Below are positions 1-6,585 of a stretch of 13,271 nt of DNA, one piece after another. Source of the DNA: Candidatus Cloacimonadota bacterium (GTDB taxonomy: Bacteria; Cloacimonadota; Cloacimonadia; Cloacimonadales; Cloacimonadaceae). Position 1 is the first letter of the stretch. Every line of letters begins with the position of its first letter. Location: positions 1 to 13,271 of the forward strand of contig JAAYQD010000217.1 of assembly GCA_012519465.1 (NCBI GenBank). Reading direction: 5' to 3'. A model generated the notes under the pieces. The model was not told where the DNA came from. It saw only the letters and a program-made list of their open reading frames with translations, and made no database searches. Position numbers and translations under genes: made by a program.

Positions 1-1
1 C

Positions 2-2038
2 ATCCTCAGCAATCCTGATATGCTGCATGCCGCCATCCTGCCCAACCATTCCCTGTGGAGCTCCTTCTTTGCCGGATTGCGCTATGTGGTGATAGATGAA
101 ATCCATATCTATCGCGGTGTGTTTGGTTCCCACTTTTCCAATCTCATTCGCAGGCTCAAACGCATCTGCAGGGTTTATGGCTCCAATCCCCAGTTTATCT
201 GCACTTCCGCCACACTTGCCAACGCCTTTCAGCATGCCAGCAACATCTTGGAGCGTCCCGTAAAAGCCATTGGCAAAGACGGTTCTCCCCACGGAGAACA
301 CCTGTTTTGCATCTATAATCCACCGATGATAAATAAAGAGCTGGGCATCAGACGCTCCAGCATGGTGGATAGCAGTGCTTTGGCAAAACGCTGGCTGCGC
401 ACCCGCGGACAAGCCATCCTCTTCAGTATCTCCCGCCGCAGTGTTGAAATGTTGCTCTTGACCCTGCAGGGCAAAACTGGCCAAAGAGAGCGTGTGCGCA
501 GCTATCGTAGCGGTTATCTGCCAGAGGAGCGCAGACGCATAGAAAGAGAACTGCGGGATGGGGAGATAGGAATAGTCATCAGCACTAATGCCTTGGAATT
601 GGGCATAGATATCGGCGGCTTGGATGCCGTGTTCCTGCATGGCTATCCCGGCACCATCTCTGCCACAAGGCAACAGGCAGGGCGCGCCGGCAGATTGGGC
701 GGAACCTCTCTATGCGTGATGGTGGCATCCTCAAACGCCTTGGATCAATACATCTGCCAGCATCCTGAGTATATCTTTGAACAAAATCCAGAGCAAGCCC
801 TCATTGATCCCAACCATCCGGAAATCCTGCGCGCTCATTTGCGTTGTGCCATCCAAGAGCTTGCCCTCCTGGAAGATGAAGGTTTTGGCAATCTGGGATC
901 CGAACATATCTATCCACATCTGCTATTAATGGAAGAGGAACAGCAGATTCGCAAGGTTGCCAAACGCTGGATTGGCTTGCCTGATGCGTATCCTGCAGGA
1001 GAAGTCTCACTGCGCAATATCGGCAGTCAACTATCTATCTATCATCAAAATACATGTGTTGGATACATAGATATCTCCAGCTCCCTGTGGATGACCCATC
1101 CCGGTGCCATCTATCTGGAGCAAGGGGAGATGTGGGAGGTTACCCGGCTGGATTTGGAAGCCAAAAAGGTGGAGCTGAAACCCAGCAGAGCACACTACCT
1201 CACCCAGGCATTACGCAACAGCAGTATCGAGCTTTTACAGCTGATTAAGAGGCAAAACTACCAGGGCGGAACCAAGGGCTTGGGCAATGTGAAGGTAACC
1301 ACCATCATCACCGGCTACAAAAAGATTAGGCTCTTCAGCCAAGAGATATTGGGCTATGAAAAGTTGGATCTACCGCCCTCCGTTTTGGACACCCAAGCGT
1401 GGTGGTTCTCGCTAAAACCCTCCTTGGTGGAACGCATACGTAGCCAAGGTCTCTGGCGCAATGATCCTCTGGATTATGGCAGGGATTGGCAGCGCATCAC
1501 CCAGGAGATCAGAGCCCGGGATGACTATCGTTGTGCCCACTGTGGAGTGCGTGAAAACGGCGAGAAATTCCACGTTCATCACATCACTCCCCTCAGGCTT
1601 TACACCTCTCTGGAAGCGGCGAATGCACCGGAAAATCTCACCACCCTCTGCCCACGCTGTCACAGGCTGGCAGAAGAAACCGTCCGCATCCAAAGCGGCC
1701 TCTCTGGTTTGGCATATCTGGTGGTAAATCTGGCACCCTTTTATGTAATGTGTGACCGCAAGGATATAGATGTGATCTGGGAAGAACGCTCTGCGCTGGA
1801 AGCAGGCAGCCCCGCCATCGCCATCTATGATGCTGTCCCCGGCGGAATAGGCCTGGCACGCATTTTGTATGAATTGCAAGACCGCATCCTGCCCGAAGCC
1901 CTCAGCTTGGTGAAAGCCTGCCCCTGTGAAGAAGGCTGCCCCGCCTGTGTGGGACCTGTTGCTGAAAACGGCATCGGAGCCAAACAGCACACCATCGCCA
2001 TCCTGGAAGCCTTGTTGGAGAAAGATCCCTCAGCTTGA
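2..2038 (+). CDS. YprA/MrfA-like DEAD/DEAH-box helicase with DUF1998 region and inserted HNH nuclease domain (5' truncated)
   Basis: This is an ATP-dependent superfamily 2 helicase, probably acting in DNA repair or processing. The frame is open from base 2, and the first codons give SNPDMLH, a helicase motif, so the true start and the Walker A motif lie upstream. Numbering from the Met at base 20, I see Walker B DEIH at 26-29, SAT at 63-65, motif V TNALELGID at 189-197 and motif VI QQAGRAGR at 218-225. A complete HNH/McrA-type ββα-metal motif follows at about 498-555: CxxC at 505/508, HVHH at 518-521, N539, and CxxCH at 544-548. The C-terminal part matches DUF1998/MrfA-type zinc-binding regions, with cysteines 634, 636, 640 and 643. 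Bacillus MrfA acts in mitomycin C repair; that role here is only inference. DISARM DrmA also carries DUF1998, but no DISARM partner genes are seen. The gap to the next gene is 92 bases with no clear terminator or promoter. Confidence 0.9.
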   Translation: MLSNPDMLHAAILPNHSLWSSFFAGLRYVVIDEIHIYRGVFGSHFSNLIRRLKRICRVYGSNPQFICTSATLANAFQHASNILERPVKAIGKDGSPHGEHLFCIYNPPMINKELGIRRSSMVDSSALAKRWLRTRGQAILFSISRRSVEMLLLTLQGKTGQRERVRSYRSGYLPEERRRIERELRDGEIGIVISTNALELGIDIGGLDAVFLHGYPGTISATRQQAGRAGRLGGTSLCVMVASSNALDQYICQHPEYIFEQNPEQALIDPNHPEILRAHLRCAIQELALLEDEGFGNLGSEHIYPHLLLMEEEQQIRKVAKRWIGLPDAYPAGEVSLRNIGSQLSIYHQNTCVGYIDISSSLWMTHPGAIYLEQGEMWEVTRLDLEAKKVELKPSRAHYLTQALRNSSIELLQLIKRQNYQGGTKGLGNVKVTTIITGYKKIRLFSQEILGYEKLDLPPSVLDTQAWWFSLKPSLVERIRSQGLWRNDPLDYGRDWQRITQEIRARDDYRCAHCGVRENGEKFHVHHITPLRLYTSLEAANAPENLTTLCPRCHRLAEETVRIQSGLSGLAYLVVNLAPFYVMCDRKDIDVIWEERSALEAGSPAIAIYDAVPGGIGLARILYELQDRILPEALSLVKACPCEEGCPACVGPVAENGIGAKQHTIAILEALLEKDPSA

Positions 2039-2130
2039 AGCTATGGATAGGGTCGGAAACATCAGTTTTTCACACATTAGGCATAACAATTGCAACATAT
2101 AAAGGATATATATTATTCAGGAAGTCATAA

Positions 2131-5100
2131 ATGAAAGCTAAGACACTAATCATCATAAGCTTGCTGCTTCTGGCTGCTGGGCTTTTATCCGCATTGGAAT
2201 TAAACTTGAAAACACCGTCTCATTATGAGATTACACAGCGTGGAAACGTGATCTTGGAGCCGGGTGCCCCCACTTTGCCATATTATGGAGTGCGCGTGTT
2301 GATCCCCTTTGGACACAACGTTCAGAGCGTAATGGCAACACTTTCCAACCCCCAGCCTGTGAGCAGAAATATAGATCTACCCATGGCGAGGCAGCAACAG
2401 CCGATATCCATGCCCGCCCCGGATACCACCGCGCCCAACCCTCTTATTTGGGAAAAGAGCGAATTTTGGCCAGCCCAGGATTACGTGTATTTAGGCACCC
2501 AGTTTCAACGTGGCTATCAGGTGGCAATCATCAATATTTACCCCTATAAATACAACCCCCAAACGCGGGAATTGAAGGTTTACGAAGACATCAACCTGCA
2601 GATCCAGCACAGCCATAACGATGAATTGAGTCGCTACCAAGCCAATATGTTGCGCAAGGATGCCGCCGCCATCACCGAGCTGTGTGAATACATCATCAAT
2701 CCCGAAGTGGTGGACAGCTATTTGCATAGCTCCCGTGGACGAGATTACCTGCCCCAGAGCCATCTCACCCGGGATAACGACCCCCACAAGATGATCATCG
2801 TCACCCATGAAGACGCCATGGATTGGTTTGCTGATTATGCCCAATGGCGCACCTCCCAGGGCGTCAGCACTGCCGTCTTCAGCATGCAGGATATCTATGC
2901 CACTTATAATGGTGAAGATAACGCCGCCAAGCTACGAGCCTTTATCCAAGACGTGTATCTCAGCTGGGCAGATTCCTCCGATCCCCTGGAATACGTGATT
3001 TTGGGTGGAGATGATGAATTGGTGCCGGAGCGCGGCGCCTATGGCAAGGTGTGGCAAACCATTGATAACCGCATGCCTACCGATATCTATTTCAGCAACC
3101 TGGACGGGAATTGGAACGCTAATGGCAACAACATCTATGGCGAACCCTCAGACAATGTGGACATGCTGCCGGAAGTGCATATCGGCCGTTTTCCCGCTGA
3201 AACTCAGGCGGAATTTGATAATATCTTCCGCAAAACCCGCCACTATGTGGAAAACCAAACCTTTAGCAACAATATCTCCGTCATGTTTGGGGAAAACCTG
3301 AACTGGAACCCCGTCACCTGGGGCGGAGATTATAAAGACGATGTGGCACAATACATTCCCGATGGCTACCAGCTAATCACCAGCTACGAGCGTGATAATA
3401 CCTACGACGGCACAATCGTGTGGAACGCCATCAATGACGGCGCCAACGTGATGAACCACATGGGTCACGCAAACGAAACCTTCCTCATGGGACAGGGCAA
3501 TAACACCATCAGACGTCTAAATAACACAGAATATGGCTTCCTCTACACCCAGGGCTGCTATCCTGCCGCCTTCGATCAACGCACCAGCGGCGATGGCGAA
3601 TGCATCGGCGAAACGATCGTCTTTGTGGATGGCGGCGTCTTCGCCTTCATCGGCAACACCCGCTACGGCTGGTACATGCCGGGCAGCATCGATGGCGCAT
3701 CCCAATTCTATGATCGCGAATACTTTATTGGGCTTTTTGAGACGCCCAACCGCGAACTGGGCAAGGCGCTCACCTATTCCCGCGTGCAAAACCTCAATGC
3801 CGCCTTGGCGCATGATGTGATGCGCTGGTGTTACTATGAAGTGGTGCTCTTTGGGGATCCATCCATCCAAGCAAAGCTTCCGGACGAAAGCCTGCCTTAC
3901 CTCAGCCTGGAAAATTATGAAATCACAGACGAGGATGGAGATAACGATGGCAGCCTCAACCCCGGCGAAGCCCTCAGGATCTATCCCCGCATCCGCAACC
4001 ACGAGGATTGGGCAAGTGCCTACGACGTGGAAATATCTCTCACCTCATTGCCTGATGGCATAGAGCAGATCAGCCCTTCGCTATTTATCAGCCATTTGCC
4101 CGCAGGTGGCGTGAGCGATGAAGACGCCTATATCTCTTTCCAATTGCCCGTCACACTGCCATTTGGCATTTACGAAATTGAACTCTATGTGGATGCCATA
4201 CACCCCGTCACCCAGCTTTCCGTGGGAGCACGCAGATTTACCGTCCAATTTGAAATCACTCTCATAGACAACCGCTTCCCCTGGGATTGCCAGGTTGGCA
4301 CGCGCAGTGCGCCCATTGTGTACGATTTTGATGGCGATGGCTCCCTGGATATCATGTATCTGGACGTATATGGTGATGCTTATATCCTCAGTAAAGAGGG
4401 CGAGCAAACCGGCGGTTTTGAGTTGGATGAAGAGCAAAACATCATGCGCAGCTTTGCGATGGGCGATATCAACGGTGATGGAATCCCCGAACTGGTATTC
4501 ACCAGCCGCACCGGCAAGGTATATGCCACCGCTCTGGATGGCACTCCCGTATTTGAATATGGGATTGGCTCCTCCTTCCTCTTCACCCCCGTTTTGGCAG
4601 ATATAGATGGGGATGGTGTCAATGAAATCATTGCCCACTCCCTGGATAAAAAGCTTTACGCCCTCAAGGGAGACGGCAGCCTGGTGGATGGCTTCCCCGT
4701 CACCTTTGGCGCCTCTCTACCCAGTGAAATGGCTGCCGCTGATATCGATGGCGATGGCAGCATGGAAATTATTTTGGGCACCCAAAGCGGAGAATTGCAC
4801 GTGATCAAGGGCGATGGACAAAACCTCACTGGCTTCCCCGTCAACCTCCAGCGCTCCATCACAGGCGCACCCCTGGTGCTGGAAAACAACCGCATCGCCG
4901 TGGGTGCCGGACCCTATATGGTGTTGGTGGATACCAATGGCGAAATCCTCTTTGAGACAGAGACTGGCACCGCCACCCAAACTGGCGCTGTGCCTGCAGA
5001 TTTGACCAGAGATGGCAATAGCGAAATGGTATTTACCACGATGGAAGGCAAGTTGTTTGCCATCGATCAGGAAGGCAACATCCTGCCTGGCTTCCCCGTG

Positions 5101-5742
5101 ATTACAGGTGCCATCTTCAACACACCCCCCTTGATAGCGGATTTGGATGGCGATATTTACCTTGAGATTCTTCTGCAGAGCTATATGAACAGCGTTTATG
5201 CCTATAACCACGATGGCAGCATGGTGGGCGGATTCCCCTTCTGTTCTGATTTCAACGGCAATACCCCCTCCACCTTGGTGGATTTGGATAATGACGGCAT
5301 CCTGCGTCTGGTCTCCGGCTATTCCACCGGTATCCTGGTGGTCAATCTCAGAAGACCCGTCACCATCAAAATGCCTTGGATCACCTACCGCGGTGGCCTC
5401 CTCAGGCAAGGCAGCTACAGCTCCACGGGATACGTGTCTTCCCCTGATGAAACCATCATCCCCGTCCAGGATGCCCTGGGGCAAAACTATCCCAATCCTT
5501 TCAACCCCAGCACCACCATCAGTTTTTCCCTTTCCCAAGCGGGACCTGCCAAGCTTGCCATCTACAACCTCAAAGGCCAATTGGTAAGAACTCTGGTGGA
5601 TGGCAGATTGGACAGCGGAAACCACTCCGCCGTATGGGATGGACGCGATAGCCAAGGCTCATCCGTCTCCAGCGGAATGTATCTGTATAGATTGATAACA
5701 GCCCAAGGCAACCATACTCAGAAGATGATGCTACTAAAATAG
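2131..5742 (+). CDS. Secreted gingipain-like C25 cysteine peptidase with FG-GAP propeller and type IX secretion sorting domain
   Basis: A predicted exported cysteine protease. A Sec signal peptide covers about residues 1-21 (MKAK, then a Leu/Ile-rich core ending LLSA). Residues about 24-195 resemble the C25 propeptide, and about 220-582 the C25 catalytic domain. The likely catalytic dyad is His446 (in NHMGHA) and Cys476 (in TQGCYPAAFD). An Ig/CARDB-like β domain spans about 588-710. Eight repeat units at about 715-1095 form a probable β-propeller; most carry Ca-binding-type motifs such as DFDGDG, DINGDG or DIDGDG, but the fifth has lost it. The C terminus (1119-1203) begins NYPNPFNPSTT and ends KMMLLK, the style of a FlgD-like T9SS sorting domain, so surface attachment or release through T9SS is inferred. 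AGGAAG lies 6 bases before the ATG. Substrate specificity (Arg or Lys) cannot be told. A long reverse-strand frame inside it is a codon-bias shadow. Confidence 0.93.
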   Translation: MKAKTLIIISLLLLAAGLLSALELNLKTPSHYEITQRGNVILEPGAPTLPYYGVRVLIPFGHNVQSVMATLSNPQPVSRNIDLPMARQQQPISMPAPDTTAPNPLIWEKSEFWPAQDYVYLGTQFQRGYQVAIINIYPYKYNPQTRELKVYEDINLQIQHSHNDELSRYQANMLRKDAAAITELCEYIINPEVVDSYLHSSRGRDYLPQSHLTRDNDPHKMIIVTHEDAMDWFADYAQWRTSQGVSTAVFSMQDIYATYNGEDNAAKLRAFIQDVYLSWADSSDPLEYVILGGDDELVPERGAYGKVWQTIDNRMPTDIYFSNLDGNWNANGNNIYGEPSDNVDMLPEVHIGRFPAETQAEFDNIFRKTRHYVENQTFSNNISVMFGENLNWNPVTWGGDYKDDVAQYIPDGYQLITSYERDNTYDGTIVWNAINDGANVMNHMGHANETFLMGQGNNTIRRLNNTEYGFLYTQGCYPAAFDQRTSGDGECIGETIVFVDGGVFAFIGNTRYGWYMPGSIDGASQFYDREYFIGLFETPNRELGKALTYSRVQNLNAALAHDVMRWCYYEVVLFGDPSIQAKLPDESLPYLSLENYEITDEDGDNDGSLNPGEALRIYPRIRNHEDWASAYDVEISLTSLPDGIEQISPSLFISHLPAGGVSDEDAYISFQLPVTLPFGIYEIELYVDAIHPVTQLSVGARRFTVQFEITLIDNRFPWDCQVGTRSAPIVYDFDGDGSLDIMYLDVYGDAYILSKEGEQTGGFELDEEQNIMRSFAMGDINGDGIPELVFTSRTGKVYATALDGTPVFEYGIGSSFLFTPVLADIDGDGVNEIIAHSLDKKLYALKGDGSLVDGFPVTFGASLPSEMAAADIDGDGSMEIILGTQSGELHVIKGDGQNLTGFPVNLQRSITGAPLVLENNRIAVGAGPYMVLVDTNGEILFETETGTATQTGAVPADLTRDGNSEMVFTTMEGKLFAIDQEGNILPGFPVITGAIFNTPPLIADLDGDIYLEILLQSYMNSVYAYNHDGSMVGGFPFCSDFNGNTPSTLVDLDNDGILRLVSGYSTGILVVNLRRPVTIKMPWITYRGGLLRQGSYSSTGYVSSPDETIIPVQDALGQNYPNPFNPSTTISFSLSQAGPAKLAIYNLKGQLVRTLVDGRLDSGNHSAVWDGRDSQGSSVSSGMYLYRLITAQGNHTQKMMLLK

Positions 5743-5745
5743 GGA

Positions 5746-5840
5746 CCAGAGGTCAGAGGCCAGAGGTCAGAGGTCAGAGGATAGGGATGCCGACCGCACA
5801 CGGCTTCCTAACCCCTAACCCCTAACCCCTAACGCCTAAA
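5746..5840 (+). repeat. Heptamer mosaic repeat A (YCAGAGG array, connector, CCTAACC array)
   Basis: The element starts four bases after the peptidase stop codon. It has five exact 7-base units, CCAGAGG or TCAGAGG, at 5746-5780. A connector follows, containing a weak GCCG/CGGC inverted repeat at 5789-5804. Then come CCTAACC-type units at 5807-5840: three exact, one CCTAACG and a partial. The connector word GGCTTCCTAAC (5802-5812) recurs at 9301-9311. GCACACGG (5796-5803) recurs in reverse complement at 9279-9286. The G-rich reverse strand of the CCTAACC part could form a G-quadruplex. I do not recognise a named repeat family. Confidence 0.85.
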
Positions 5841-6044
5841 CATGTGCCCTTTTTTTGCCCACAAAATATAGCCCCTCTACTATACATAGGGAAACGCCAC
5901 ACAATATCGAGAATGCTGTTCAAATAATCAATGATATCCATCTACTCCTTATGTGGATATAAAAAGTAGCAAACATTGTGGTGGGGCAACCATTGATGCC
6001 GCCCCTGGCAGTATTTTAGACAAAAATGGGAATTCATATTATTC

Positions 6045-6090
6045 TTGACAACAAAACAGCTTTTGATATCCTCTGCTCAGGTAGTATAAA
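6045..6090 (+). promoter_or_regulatory. Possible sigma-70-type promoter pair in the AT-rich gap
   Basis: Two overlapping candidates face the lipoprotein gene. One is TTGACA (6045-6050), 16 bases, TATCCT (6067-6072). The other is TTGATA (6063-6068), 16 bases, TATAAA (6085-6090). The second has a better -10 and the first a perfect -35. They lie about 500 bases before the next start codon, so either the leader is long or the transcript is a separate small RNA. AT-rich DNA often yields such matches by chance. Confidence 0.35.
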
Positions 6091-6385
6091 TTAGATAATA
6101 TAATAGATAAAATGTTTTAACATAACAGTCTTCCTAACCAGACCACCATCAGTGGGAACGGCATCGCAAGCGCATCTAATAGGGAAGGAGACGGTATTAG
6201 AGAGGGGATGAGAAAGATACTGGAACATATCAAACCTCAAAAAATCAGGTCGAAAATGCGGACTGGGGAAATCCTGTGGCATTATCTGGGCTAAAAAACT
6301 CCACTCTTTTAAATTAGTGTAATTAGTCCAATCAAGGTAATTTACTGTCCCTCAAATCATACTCACCCTGCACGCACAATTTGTC

Positions 6386-6413
6386 TTGACAATAAATCGG
6401 TTCTGGATATTGT
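6386..6413 (+). promoter_or_regulatory. Candidate promoter of the lipoprotein gene
   Basis: A perfect -35 TTGACA (6386-6391) is followed after 16 bases by TATTGT (6408-6413), four of six to the -10 consensus. Transcription would start near 6420 and leave a leader of about 165 bases before the ATG at 6586. The surrounding 39 bases resemble the upstream promoter-like segment starting at 6043. Confidence 0.45.
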
Positions 6414-6585
6414 GCTTTCAGGCTTAATGAACTACATTTAACAAACATATTGATGGTCTTATAAAATGTGATCTATAGAGCTACACTGCATACTGACACT
6501 TGCCCAAACATTGAAATCTATCCCCAAATTATGGGGAGTGGATTCATGATTTAATAGAAAACAAAACCTAAAAAAAGGAGACATT

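Larger units (their letters stand above)
5841..6585. other. AT-rich intergenic stretch without a convincing gene
   Basis: About 745 bases between mosaic A and the lipoprotein gene, visibly richer in A and T than the flanking genes. It holds a T-run at 5866-5872 with no hairpin before it. There is also a weak inverted repeat (ATATCCA at 5934-5940, TGGATAT at 5954-5960), the promoter-like sites listed separately, and a perfect isolated -10 word TATAAT at 6099-6104. A 62-codon open stretch ends at 6294, but its only ATG (6208) lacks a well-placed ribosome-binding site and the peptide is not recognisable. It may be gene debris or a long regulatory leader. Confidence 0.6.

Noticed and set aside
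1412..1990. 192-codon reverse-strand open frame inside the helicase gene
   Set aside because: It lies opposite the well-supported HNH and zinc-cluster coding region and has no recognisable product.
2..2038. DISARM DrmA helicase
   Set aside because: DUF1998-type helicases include DrmA, but no DrmB, DrmC or methyltransferase is adjacent, and the compact motif spacing fits MrfA/YprA-like proteins better. The upstream neighbourhood is not visible.
2090..2116. Promoter upstream of the peptidase gene (TTGCAA with TATATT or TATTAT)
   Set aside because: Spacing is only 13 or 15 bases, and transcription would start almost at the ribosome-binding site, so the match is not convincing.
4717..5655. 312-codon reverse-strand open frame inside the peptidase gene
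   Set aside because: It opposes the repetitive propeller coding sequence, encodes no recognisable domain, and reflects codon bias of the real gene.
5746..5840. CRISPR array or telomere-like repeat
   Set aside because: The 7-base units are tandem with no spacers, and CCTAACC arrays here are short, internal and mixed with other modules.
6208..6294. Small + strand open frame of 28 codons in the AT-rich gap
   Set aside because: A purine-rich stretch abuts the ATG with no proper spacing; the better AAGGAG upstream points to an ATT codon. The peptide is not recognisable. It could be gene debris, but nothing supports expression.
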